Below are positions 1 through 6,103 of a stretch of DNA of 6,641 bases, in pieces. The notes below the pieces were generated by a model that ran no database searches, was not told where the DNA came from, and was given only the letters and a program-made list of their open reading frames with translations. Position 1 is the stretch's first letter. Every line of letters begins with the position of its first letter. Source of the stretch: Burkholderiaceae bacterium. Lineage in GTDB: Bacteria > Pseudomonadota > Gammaproteobacteria > Burkholderiales > Burkholderiaceae. A program made the position numbers and the translations under genes. The DNA lies in assembly GCA_022701965.1 (NCBI GenBank), contig JAKONL010000153.1:1-6641 (forward strand), read 5' to 3'.

Positions 1-869
1 CGATCGGCGCCCAGGTCGTCTACGGCGTGGTGGGTCTGAAGACCCACGCCAAGATGCTGCTGGTGACGCGTCGCGAAGGCAAGCAGCTGCGCCGCTACGG
101 CCATCTGTCCACCGGCAATTACAACCCGCGCACGGCCGCGCTCTATACCGACATCAACCACCTCACGGCCGATCCGCTGCTCACGGCGGACATGGAGGCC
201 GTGTTCGTGCATCTGGCCAGCCAGAGCCGCCTGCCCAGGCTCAACCGCATGTGGCTCGCGCCTTTCGACCTGCACCGCAACCTCGTGGCGCGCATCGACG
301 CGCTGGGCGCCGCGGCCGAAGCCGGCGAGCCGACCCGGATCGTCGCCAAGATGAACGCGCTCACCGACGACCTGCTCGTGGCCGCGCTGGTCAGGGCCGG
401 CAGGAAGGGCGTGAAGATCGACCTGATCGTGCGCGGCGCCTGCACGCTGCCCGCGCAGGTGCCGGGGCTGACCGAGAACATCCGCGTGCGCTCGGTGATC
501 GGGCGCTTCCTGGAGCACTCCCGGGTCTTCTATTTCCGCAGCGGCCAGGACGAATCGCTCTATCTGTCGAGCGCCGACTGGATGAACCGCAACATGATGC
601 GTCGCGTCGAGCTCGGCTGGCCGGTTACCGACCCGGGCCTGCGCCAGCGCCTGATCGACGAATGCCTGGTCGCCTACCTGCACGACGGGCGCGACGCCTG
701 GGACCTGGGCGCCGACGGCGTCTACCGGCGCGTGAACGCCGACACGCATGCGGGTGAGGAGGGCGCGTCGCGCAGCATCGAGGCCCATGGCGCCCAGCGC
801 GCGCTGATGGACCGCTACGCATCGCGCGGACGCCACCGCGCTACCGAAATCACTGGAAGGACCGCGTGA
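1..869 (+). CDS. ppk: Polyphosphate kinase 1, C-terminal part (5' end outside window)
   Basis: Polyphosphate kinase reversibly transfers the gamma-phosphate of ATP to a growing polyphosphate chain through a phosphohistidine. The reading frame is open from position 3, so the gene begins upstream; about 430 of the roughly 690 residues usual for the family are missing. The visible part covers the two C-terminal phospholipase-D-like domains. The motif GLKTHAK (codons near 36-56) carries the His that matches the autophosphorylated H435 of E. coli Ppk. Nineteen residues later comes the His of HLSTGNYN (matching H454), and 157 residues later the His of LEHSRVFYF (matching H592). These spacings agree with E. 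coli numbering as I remember it. The family block ADWMNRNMMRRVE is also present. The final 40 or so residues are less conserved. The TGA stop (867-869) shares its A with the sixA ATG, so the two are probably translationally coupled. Catalytic residues are intact. Confidence 0.97.
   Translation, partial: IGAQVVYGVVGLKTHAKMLLVTRREGKQLRRYGHLSTGNYNPRTAALYTDINHLTADPLLTADMEAVFVHLASQSRLPRLNRMWLAPFDLHRNLVARIDALGAAAEAGEPTRIVAKMNALTDDLLVAALVRAGRKGVKIDLIVRGACTLPAQVPGLTENIRVRSVIGRFLEHSRVFYFRSGQDESLYLSSADWMNRNMMRRVELGWPVTDPGLRQRLIDECLVAYLHDGRDAWDLGADGVYRRVNADTHAGEEGASRSIEAHGAQRALMDRYASRGRHRATEITGRTA
855..861 (+). promoter_or_regulatory. Ribosome binding site of sixA, inside the end of ppk
   Basis: GGAAGGA lies seven bases before the ATG at 869, within the last ppk codons. 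It fixes the sixA start at ATG 869 rather than the in-frame GTG at 866. Confidence 0.7.
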
Positions 870-1330
870 TGGACCTGATCTTCTGGCGCCACGCCGAAGC
901 CGACGACTGGACCGAGGGCTGCGACGACATGCAGCGCCAGCTGACGCCCCGCGGCGAGAAGCAGGCCAAGCGCATGGCTGGCTGGCTCGACCGCCAGCTG
1001 CCCGAGGGCACCCGCATCCTCACGAGTCCCGCGCGGCGCTGCGAGCAGACCGCGATGGCCTTGGGGCGCAAGTACAAGGTGCGCCCCGACCTGGCGCCCG
1101 AGGCGACCGTGGATACGCTGCTGGAAGCGGCCGGATGGCCCAACGGCAAATCGGTCGTGCTGGTGATCGGGCACCAGCCGTCGCTCGGCCAGGCGATATC
1201 GCGGCTGCTCGGCCTGCAGCAGGACAGCTGCCCGGTCAGGAAAGGCGCGGTCTGGTGGATCCGCACCCGTGAGCGCGATGGCGACGTGCAGACCGTCGTC
1301 GTCACCGTCCAGGCGCCGGAACTGCTCTAG
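869..1330 (+). CDS. sixA: SixA-type phosphohistidine phosphatase (histidine phosphatase superfamily)
   Basis: This is a 153-residue cytoplasmic protein of the histidine phosphatase superfamily, close to the length of E. coli SixA (about 161). SixA removes phosphate from phosphohistidine in proteins such as the ArcB HPt domain or the nitrogen phosphotransferase carrier NPr; the substrate here is unknown. The catalytic motif is WRHAEA with R7 and H8 (the phosphate-accepting His). The Arg pair in SPARRCEQT (R56/R57) and the second catalytic His in VIGHQPSLGQ (H102) are also present, so it should be active. The start ATG 869 follows a GGAAGGA site and overlaps the ppk stop by one base, which implies one transcript with ppk. 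The 3' end converges on ppx with ten bases between them. No domain beyond the small SixA core is visible. Other histidine phosphatase subfamilies (alpha-ribazole phosphatase, phosphoglycerate mutase) are larger and fit less well. Confidence 0.88.
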   Translation: MDLIFWRHAEADDWTEGCDDMQRQLTPRGEKQAKRMAGWLDRQLPEGTRILTSPARRCEQTAMALGRKYKVRPDLAPEATVDTLLEAAGWPNGKSVVLVIGHQPSLGQAISRLLGLQQDSCPVRKGAVWWIRTRERDGDVQTVVVTVQAPELL

Positions 1331-1331
1331 G

Positions 1332-1353
1332 CAGCGGGGCTCATGCGCCGCTG
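1332..1353. terminator. Short hairpin at the sixA/ppx convergence, possible weak bidirectional terminator
   Basis: CAGCGG (1332-1337) pairs with CCGCTG (1348-1353). Inside, after one G-G mismatch, GC pairs with GC around a TCAT loop. The hairpin begins right after the sixA TAG and covers the ppx stop codon (1341-1343) and the last three ppx codons. No T-run follows on either strand, so it is not a classical Rho-independent terminator. It may only protect mRNA 3' ends. Confidence 0.3.
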
Positions 1354-2858
1354 AGCGCGATGCGCCAGCCGGTGCGCTGCCAGGCCAGCGCCTCTTCGCG
1401 CAAGAGGTGCGCGGACTGCGGGAACGCTTCGACCCAGTCGGCGCGGCATTCGAGGGCGAACGTGCGCGCGTCGGTCCGGGTCATCCGCAAGGCTTCGATG
1501 TCGGGATCGCGTCGTGCGTGGCACAGGATCACGGCCACCCGCAGCGCGATCAGCTGGGCCACGAACACCTCGTCGCCCAGGGCGGCTTCGACCTTCCTCA
1601 GCTTGCCGCGATGGCCGAGCACCAGCTGGCTCAGGTGGTGCAGTTCGTTGGTCGCGAACCCGGGCGCGTCGGCGTTGTCGAGGATGTAGGCGCCGTGCTT
1701 GTGATAGTCGCTGTGGGAGATCTGGGCACCGATCTCGTGCAGTTGCGCCGCCCAGCCCAGCTTGCGCAACGCCCGGCCGGGCCGGCTCGACGGATCGGCG
1801 CCTTGGGCCGTGGCGTCGATCAGCATGTAGAGCGCCACCGCCGTCTCGCCGACGCGCTTCGCCTGCGCGGCGTCGGCCGAGAAGCGTCGGGCGAGCGCCG
1901 TGACGGTCGCGGCGCGCAGGTCCGCCACGCTCCGGTCGCGGTCGAGCAGTTCGTACAGCACGCCGTGCCTCAGCGCGCCCTGGGCCACCTTCATTTCGCG
2001 GATGTCGAGCAGGTCGAACACGGCCCGCAGCACGCTGATGCCGCCGCCGATCACGGCCTTGCGGTCTTCGCGCATGCCTTCGATGCGCAGCTTGTCGATG
2101 CTGCCGGCCTTCAGGAGCCGGTCCAGCAGCCCGTCGAGGCCCTCGCGCGTGACGATGCCGGGAGGCAGGCCGGCCGCGGCCAGGACGTCACCGACCGCTC
2201 CGATCGTGCCGGACGCCCCATAGGCCACGTCCCACTGGCCTGCGCCGTATTCGCCGAGCGCATCGTCGAGCACCGCCTTGGCCGCGATCTCCGCCTCGCG
2301 GAACGCGACCGTCGTGAACTGGCCCTGCGGAAAGTGCTTCATCGACCAGGCGACGCTACCCACACGGTACGACTCCATCACCTGCGCCTCGTGCGCACGG
2401 CCGATGATCATCTCGGTCGAGCGGCCGCCGATGTCGATCACCAGCCGGCGTTCGCGGTCGGCGGCATCGGTGTGCGGCAGCATGTGCGCGACGCCCTGGT
2501 AGATGAGCCGCGCTTCCTCGCGACCCGGGATCACGTCGATGCCGAAGCCGAGGATGGTACGCGCGCGCAGCAGGAATTCGTCGCGGTTGCGTGCCTCGCG
2601 CAGCGTCTGCGTGGCGACGGCGCGCACCTGGGAGCGCCCGAAGCCGGCGAGCCGTTCGCCGAAACGCGCCAGCGCGTCCCAACCGCGCTGCATGGCCTCC
2701 GGCGTGAGATTGCGATCCTTGTCGAGACCGTTGCCCTGGCGCACGGTCTCCTTGAGATATTCGGCGCGACGGATCTGGCCGTCGTCGACCCGCCCGATTT
2801 CCAGGCGAAAGCTGTTGGAGCCGAGGTCGACCGCTGCGAGAAGAGTACCGTTTTGCAT
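1341..2858 (-). CDS. ppx: Exopolyphosphatase (Ppx/GppA family)
   Basis: Exopolyphosphatase releases orthophosphate from the ends of polyphosphate chains, opposing Ppk. The protein has 505 residues, close to E. coli Ppx (about 513). The N-terminal half is the ASKHA-fold catalytic region: phosphate-binding loop DLGSNSFRLEIG (11-22), the Glu-containing GREEARLIYQG (112-122), second phosphate loop DIGGRSTE (142-149), and YGASGTIGAVG (213-223). The C-terminal half carries the HD-like helical domain with LHEIG (373-377) and HSDYHKHGAYIL (382-393). The second phosphate loop has Arg (R146) where E. coli has the third Gly. Full length with the C-terminal domain, and ppk nearby, favour Ppx over GppA (pppGpp phosphohydrolase), though dual activity cannot be excluded. 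ATG 2858 is the only sensible start: there is no in-frame start between it and an in-frame stop at 2918-2916, and the essential DLGSNS loop begins ten codons later. No good ribosome binding site precedes it. It is divergent from pstS and has its own Pho-box-like site. Confidence 0.95.
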   Translation of the reverse strand: MQNGTLLAAVDLGSNSFRLEIGRVDDGQIRRAEYLKETVRQGNGLDKDRNLTPEAMQRGWDALARFGERLAGFGRSQVRAVATQTLREARNRDEFLLRARTILGFGIDVIPGREEARLIYQGVAHMLPHTDAADRERRLVIDIGGRSTEMIIGRAHEAQVMESYRVGSVAWSMKHFPQGQFTTVAFREAEIAAKAVLDDALGEYGAGQWDVAYGASGTIGAVGDVLAAAGLPPGIVTREGLDGLLDRLLKAGSIDKLRIEGMREDRKAVIGGGISVLRAVFDLLDIREMKVAQGALRHGVLYELLDRDRSVADLRAATVTALARRFSADAAQAKRVGETAVALYMLIDATAQGADPSSRPGRALRKLGWAAQLHEIGAQISHSDYHKHGAYILDNADAPGFATNELHHLSQLVLGHRGKLRKVEAALGDEVFVAQLIALRVAVILCHARRDPDIEALRMTRTDARTFALECRADWVEAFPQSAHLLREEALAWQRTGWRIALSGA

Positions 2859-2890
2859 GTAGTACCAATGGTATCCGCCGGCACGCGACG

Positions 2891-2912
2891 ACCATGTGAC
2901 GTTTGTGTGACG
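2891..2912 (-). promoter_or_regulatory. Putative Pho box facing ppx
   Basis: Read on the minus strand, two 11-base units stand head to tail: CGTCACACAAA (2912-2902) and CGTCACATGGT (2901-2891), sharing CGTCACA. An 11-base period of GTCACA-like heptamers is the architecture of the PhoB-binding Pho box (E. coli consensus built on CTGTCAT). The orientation points to ppx, whose ATG is 32 bases further. A possible -10, TACCAT (2873-2868), is 17 bases beyond the second unit, further than in classical Pho promoters, so the exact promoter is unclear. PhoB binding is inferred. Confidence 0.62.
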
Positions 2913-2919
2913 ACGTCAC
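2907..2919. repeat. 13-base inverted repeat overlapping the ppx-side Pho box
   Basis: GTGACG (2907-2912) and CGTCAC (2914-2919) form a perfect inverted repeat around A2913. The left arm is part of the minus-strand Pho-like unit, and the right arm adds an extra GTCAC on the plus strand. That extra copy is not at an 11-base multiple from the pstS-side box. It may be a half-site or chance. Confidence 0.4.
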
Positions 2920-2940
2920 GCGGGGCACCGGCGCATCGAC

Positions 2941-2958
2941 GGTTTCTCCTCTGAAACC
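2941..2958. repeat. 6-base inverted repeat next to the pstS Pho box
   Basis: GGTTTC (2941-2946) and GAAACC (2953-2958) are perfect complements separated by TCCTCT. The repeat ends one base before the pstS Pho box, in the centre of the divergent region, and probably lies outside both transcripts. It could be a protein-binding site or chance. Confidence 0.35.
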
Positions 2959-2959
2959 C

Positions 2960-2981
2960 ATGTCACATCGATGTCACACAA
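2960..2981 (+). promoter_or_regulatory. Pho box of the pstSCAB operon
   Basis: Two direct 11-base units, ATGTCACATCG (2960-2970) and ATGTCACACAA (2971-2981), share the first eight bases ATGTCACA. This matches the PhoB-binding site layout: heptamers of the TGTCA type repeated every 11 bases, the second replacing the -35 element. The position, 42 bases before the pstS start and immediately upstream of a plausible -10, fits activation of pst genes under phosphate limitation. The binding protein is inferred from the family, since phoB is not in the window. Confidence 0.82.
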
Positions 2982-2987
2982 GCTTCC

Positions 2988-2993
2988 TACAGT
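2988..2993 (+). promoter_or_regulatory. Probable -10 element of the pstS promoter
   Basis: TACAGT matches four of six bases of TATAAT. It lies nine bases after the second TGTCACA heptamer (ends 2978), about the spacing of Pho-dependent promoters. Transcription would start near 3000, leaving a leader of roughly 24 bases with the pstS ribosome binding site. Confidence 0.5.
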
Positions 2994-3012
2994 CCGGCAG
3001 CACCTCTCCACC

Positions 3013-3019
3013 AAGGAAG
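3013..3019 (+). promoter_or_regulatory. Ribosome binding site of pstS
   Basis: AAGGAAG ends four bases before the ATG at 3024 and supports that start, which also gives a complete signal peptide. Confidence 0.7.
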
Positions 3020-3023
3020 CCCA

Positions 3024-4061
3024 ATGAAATCGTCTTTCAAGTTCGCAGCCGCCGGCCTTGTCGCTGCAGCGTTCGCCCACGTTCCCGCCTTCGCGCAAGA
3101 CATCACCGGCGCCGGTGCCAGCTTTCCGGCGCCGCTCTATGCCAAGTGGGCTTCCGACTACAACAAGGCCACCGGCGTCAAGATCAACTACCAATCGGTC
3201 GGCTCGGGCGCGGGCCTCAAGCAGATCGAGGCCAAGACGGTCGACTTCGGCGCTTCCGATGCACCCCTGAAGGACGAGGAACTGCAGGCCAAGGGCCTGA
3301 TGCAGTTCCCGACCGTCGTCGGCGGCGTGGTTCCGGTCGTCAACATCCAGGGCGTGAAGCCCGGTGAGCTCAAGCTCAACGGCCAGGTGCTCGGCGACAT
3401 CTACCTCGGCAAGATCACGAAGTGGAACGATCCGGCGATCAAGGCGCTCAACGGATCGCTCGCACTGCCCGACGCGGCCATCGCCCCGGTGCGTCGCGCC
3501 GACGGTTCGGGCACCAGCTTCGCCTTCACCAACTACCTGAGCCAGGTCAATGCCGAGTGGAAGAGCAAGGTCGGCGAAGGCACGGCGGTGAACTGGCCGA
3601 CCGGTGCGGGCGGCAAGGGCAACGAAGGCGTCGCCGCGTTCGTCGCCCGCCTGCCCAATTCGATCGGCTACGTCGAGTACGCGTACGTGAAGCAGAACAA
3701 GATGACCTTCGCGCAGCTGCAGAACGCCGCGGGCAGCTTCGTCTCGCCGGACGACGACACCTTCAAGGCCGCGACCGCGGGCGCCGACTGGGACAAGACC
3801 TTCTATCAGATCCTGAACAACAAGCCGGGCAAGGATTCCTGGCCCATCACGACCGGCACCTTCATCCTGATGCACAAGGTGCAGGACAAGCCGGCCAGTG
3901 CGGCCGCCGTGCTGAAGTTCTTCGACTGGGTCTACAAGGACGGCGACAAGACCGCCGCCGACCTCGACTACGTGCCGATGCCCGCGAGCGTGAAGGCGAC
4001 CATCGCGAAGTCGTGGAGCGAAGTCAAGGACGCCTCGGGCAAGCCCGTCGCGTTCAAGTAA
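3024..4061 (+). CDS. pstS: Periplasmic phosphate-binding protein of the Pst ABC transporter
   Basis: PstS captures orthophosphate in the periplasm and delivers it to the PstCA channel. The 345-residue protein starts with a type I signal peptide: basic MKSSFK, a hydrophobic stretch (7-20), and an AFA cleavage site at residues 22-24, leaving Q25 as likely mature N-terminus. There is no lipobox cysteine. The phosphate-binding segments of the family are all present: [12 protein letters not shown] (28-39), [10 protein letters not shown] (59-68), DFGASDAPL (74-82, with D79 matching E. coli D56) and [12 protein letters not shown] (157-168, with R158, D160, S162, G163, T164 matching E. coli R135, D137, S139, G140, T141). 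Length is normal for the family. It is the first gene of the operon, behind a Pho box and a good ribosome binding site. The 117-base gap before pstC would allow pstS to be made in excess over the membrane subunits, as is usual for binding proteins. Confidence 0.97.
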   Translation: MKSSFKFAAAGLVAAAFAHVPAFAQDITGAGASFPAPLYAKWASDYNKATGVKINYQSVGSGAGLKQIEAKTVDFGASDAPLKDEELQAKGLMQFPTVVGGVVPVVNIQGVKPGELKLNGQVLGDIYLGKITKWNDPAIKALNGSLALPDAAIAPVRRADGSGTSFAFTNYLSQVNAEWKSKVGEGTAVNWPTGAGGKGNEGVAAFVARLPNSIGYVEYAYVKQNKMTFAQLQNAAGSFVSPDDDTFKAATAGADWDKTFYQILNNKPGKDSWPITTGTFILMHKVQDKPASAAAVLKFFDWVYKDGDKTAADLDYVPMPASVKATIAKSWSEVKDASGKPVAFK

Positions 4062-4141
4062 GACCTCCGGGACGATCCGGCGCGCATGTCTGGCTCCCCG
4101 ATGCCACGCGGACCGGGCAGCGCGCCTTCGCCTTCTCTTCC

Positions 4142-4168
4142 GGATTCCCCGGACTCCCCGAATTCCCT
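4142..4168 (+). repeat. Three tandem 9-base repeats before pstC
   Basis: GGATTCCCC (4142-4150), GGACTCCCC (4151-4159) and GAATTCCCT (4160-4168) are contiguous and differ by one base (1 vs 2) or three (1 vs 3: positions 2 and 9, plus none at the T-rich core by some alignments). If translated in the pstC frame they would encode DSP-DSP-NSL. They end directly at the pstC ribosome binding site. Confidence 0.55.
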
Positions 4169-4172
4169 GGAG
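4169..4172 (+). promoter_or_regulatory. Ribosome binding site that decides the pstC start
   Basis: GGAG, in the context TGGAGCG, lies six bases before GTG 4179. The alternative ATG codons at 4086 and 4101 have no comparable site. This favours GTG 4179 as the pstC start. Confidence 0.65.
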
Positions 4173-4178
4173 CGACCC

Positions 4179-5207
4179 GTGTCATCCACCTTCCCAGCCT
4201 CCGCCGCTGCGCTCGACCTGTCGGCCGACCGCAGCCGCGCGACCCTCAATCCGCCGCCGGCCAAGCGTCCGCGCACCGGTGCCGCCACCGATCGCCTCTT
4301 CGGCATGGCCGCCAAGGGCGCCGCGCTGCTCACGCTCGCGCTGCTGATCGGCATCCTGGTCTCGCTCGTCATCGGCGCCTGGCCCGCGATCTCCAAGTAC
4401 GGTCTTGGCTTTCTCACCAGCAGCGTCTGGGATCCCGTCAAGGAAGAGTACGGCGGCCTCGTGATGATCTACGGCACGCTGATGACCTCGGCCATCGCGC
4501 TGGTCATCGCGGTGCCGGTGAGCTTCGGCATCGCGCTGTTCCTGACCGAGATGTCGCCCTCGTGGCTCAAGCGCCCGCTGGGCACGGCCATCGAGCTGCT
4601 CGCCGCCGTGCCGTCGATCGTCTACGGCATGTGGGGCCTGCTGGTGTTCGGGCCGATCCTCGCGACCTACGTGCAGCAGCCGCTGCAGAAGGCGTTCGCC
4701 GGCGTGCCGTACCTCGGCGCGCTGGTCTCGGGTCCGCCGGTGGGCATTGGCATCCTGTCGGCCGGCATCATCCTGGCCATCATGATCATTCCGTTCATCG
4801 CCTCGGTGATGCGCGATGTGTTCGAGGTCACCCCGCCGCTGCTCAAGGCGTCGGCCTACGGGCTCGGCTCGACGACCTGGGAAGTGGTCTCAAAGGTCGT
4901 GCTGCCGTACACCAAGGCCGGCGTGATCGGCGGCATCATGCTCGGCCTCGGCCGGGCGCTCGGCGAGACGATGGCCGTGACCTTCGTGATCGGCAACATG
5001 AACCAGCTCAATTCGGCCTCGGTCTTCGAGGCTGCCAACAGCATCACCTCGGCGCTGGCCAACGAGTTCGCCGAAGCGGGCGCCGGCCTGCACCAGGCCG
5101 CGCTCATGTACCTGGGCCTGGTCCTGTTCTTCATCACCTTCGTGGTGCTGACGCTTTCCAAGGTCCTGCTGCAGCGCATGAAGAAGAGCGAGGGCACGAA
5201 ATCATGA
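4179..5207 (+). CDS. pstC: Phosphate ABC transporter permease PstC
   Basis: PstC forms the inner-membrane phosphate channel together with PstA. From GTG 4179 the protein has 342 residues. A cytoplasmic N-terminal tail rich in Pro, Ala and Arg (1-45) is followed by six predicted membrane segments near residues 47-68, 98-122, 136-162, 185-210, 247-272 and 306-328. The ABC permease EAA region that docks on the ATPase is at about 216-245 ([15 protein letters not shown], then [11 protein letters not shown]), followed by [11 protein letters not shown] (257-267). Family landmarks [10 protein letters not shown] (84-93) and [12 protein letters not shown] (143-154) are present. Starting from ATG 4086 would add 31 residues, mostly Ser, Pro and Asp, without a ribosome binding site and with unusual codon use, so I prefer GTG. 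The stop overlaps the pstA start by four bases (ATGA), implying coupled translation. Confidence 0.95.
   Translation: MSSTFPASAAALDLSADRSRATLNPPPAKRPRTGAATDRLFGMAAKGAALLTLALLIGILVSLVIGAWPAISKYGLGFLTSSVWDPVKEEYGGLVMIYGTLMTSAIALVIAVPVSFGIALFLTEMSPSWLKRPLGTAIELLAAVPSIVYGMWGLLVFGPILATYVQQPLQKAFAGVPYLGALVSGPPVGIGILSAGIILAIMIIPFIASVMRDVFEVTPPLLKASAYGLGSTTWEVVSKVVLPYTKAGVIGGIMLGLGRALGETMAVTFVIGNMNQLNSASVFEAANSITSALANEFAEAGAGLHQAALMYLGLVLFFITFVVLTLSKVLLQRMKKSEGTKS
5190..5194 (+). promoter_or_regulatory. Ribosome binding site of pstA within pstC
   Basis: GAGGG ends nine bases before ATG 5204. It supports that start within a much longer open frame that extends far upstream. Confidence 0.55.
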
Positions 5208-6088
5208 CCACCGCCGAACGGCTCCTCGCCGCACGCCGCCTCGACGAGACGCGCGCCGCACGCTTCGCCAGCCGCAAGCGCGTCAACCAGCTCGCCCTGG
5301 CGCTGTCGCTGGCCGCCATGGCCTTCGGCGTCTTCTGGCTGATGTGGATCCTCTGGGAGACGCTGCGCCAGGGCATCGGCGGCATCGCCATCGCCACCTT
5401 CACCGAGATGACGCCGCCGCCCAACGAAGTGGGCGGCATCGCCAACGCGATCTTCGGCTCGTTCGTGATGGTCGGCCTGGCCACCTTCGTCGGCACGCCG
5501 ATCGGCATCATGGCCGGCATCTACCTGGCCGAGTACGACCCCAAGGGCTGGCTCGCGGCCGTGACGCGCTTCGTCAACGACATCCTGCTGTCCGCGCCGT
5601 CGATCGTGATCGGCCTGTTCGTCTATGCGGTGGTGGTGGCGTACTTCAAGTCCTTCTCGGGCCTGGCCGGTGCGCTGTCGCTGGCGCTGATCGTGATCCC
5701 GGTCGTGATCCGCACGACCGAGAACATGCTGCAGCTGGTTCCGCCGGGCCTGCGCGAGGCGGCCTACGCCCTCGGCACGCCGAAGTGGAAGGTGATCCTG
5801 AGCATCACGCTGCGCGCCGCTCGCGCCGGCGTCGTGACCGGCGTGCTGCTGGCCGTGGCCCGCATCGCGGGCGAGACCGCGCCGCTGCTCTTCACCGCGC
5901 TGAACAACCAGTTCTGGACCGCCGACATCAGCCAGCCGATGGCCAGCCTGCCGGTGACGATCTTCAAGTTCGCGATGAGCCCGTACGAAAACTGGCAGAA
6001 GCTGGCATGGGCCGGCGTCTTCCTGATCACCGTCGCCGTCCTCGCGCTCAACATCCTGGCGCGGGTCGTGACCCGCAGCAAACACTAA
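5204..6088 (+). CDS. pstA: Phosphate ABC transporter permease PstA
   Basis: PstA is the second channel subunit of the Pst importer. The protein has 294 residues with a basic, charged N-terminus (1-26) and six predicted membrane segments near 28-50, 84-108, 128-148, 152-170, 207-228 and 267-288. The EAA docking region is at about 181-207 ([17 protein letters not shown], then ILSITLRAA), followed by [12 protein letters not shown] (219-230), typical of Pst[14 protein letters not shown] (74-86) and [10 protein letters not shown] (107-116) are also family-like. The same frame is open upstream to 3422 across pstS and pstC, but that part is out of frame with both genes and meaningless. ATG 5204, overlapping the pstC stop in ATGA, gives the normal length and N-terminus. 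A 15-base gap separates it from pstB, so the genes are one transcription unit. Confidence 0.96.
   Translation: MTTAERLLAARRLDETRAARFASRKRVNQLALALSLAAMAFGVFWLMWILWETLRQGIGGIAIATFTEMTPPPNEVGGIANAIFGSFVMVGLATFVGTPIGIMAGIYLAEYDPKGWLAAVTRFVNDILLSAPSIVIGLFVYAVVVAYFKSFSGLAGALSLALIVIPVVIRTTENMLQLVPPGLREAAYALGTPKWKVILSITLRAARAGVVTGVLLAVARIAGETAPLLFTALNNQFWTADISQPMASLPVTIFKFAMSPYENWQKLAWAGVFLITVAVLALNILARVVTRSKH
6061..6076 (+). repeat. Hairpin in the last codons of pstA
   Basis: GCGGGT (6061-6066) and ACCCGC (6071-6076) form a perfect 6-base stem around a CGTG loop, 10 bases before the pstA stop codon. No T-run follows, so it is not a terminator. It lies 16-20 bases upstream of the pstB ribosome binding site and might affect mRNA stability or pstB translation. 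Confidence 0.4.
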
Positions 6089-6091
6089 TAC

Positions 6092-6096
6092 GGGGA
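6092..6096 (+). promoter_or_regulatory. Ribosome binding site of pstB
   Basis: GGGGA lies seven bases before ATG 6104, in the 15-base pstA-pstB gap, and supports that start. Confidence 0.6.
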
Positions 6097-6103
6097 ACGC
6101 ATC

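Larger units (their letters stand above)
4062..4178 (+). other. Structured pstS-pstC spacer
   Basis: These 117 bases lie between the pstS stop and the preferred pstC start. They hold a small stem near 4067-4080 (CCGGGA, loop CGA, TCCGG with one bulged G), a possible longer-range stem of GGCGCGC (4079-4085) with GCGCGCC (4120-4126), and three tandem 9-base repeats (4142-4168). The stretch can be read in frame with pstC from ATG 4086. However, its third codon positions are clearly poorer in G/C (about 20 of 30 by hand count) than the gene bodies, and no ribosome binding site precedes 4086. I see no promoter or T-rich terminator in it. Confidence 0.5.

Noticed and set aside
2863..2873. Inverted repeat TACC-AAT-GGTA just upstream of the ppx ATG
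   Set aside because: Four-base arms are too short to separate from chance. It overlaps the weak -10 candidate, and no known operator is recognised.
1269..2954. 561-codon open frame on the plus strand opposite ppx
   Set aside because: It lies antisense to a complete ppx gene with all catalytic motifs, has no recognisable domain and begins inside sixA. It mirrors ppx codon bias.
2916..3875. 319-codon open frame on the minus strand opposite pstS
   Set aside because: It is antisense to pstS and would start within it and end in the pst control region; the composition is typical of a shadow frame.
3422..5203. Very long open frame continuous with pstA, running upstream across pstS and pstC
   Set aside because: The product is low-complexity Arg/Gly/Ala-rich sequence out of frame with two well-supported genes. 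It is a by-product of GC-rich codon use; the real pstA begins at ATG 5204.
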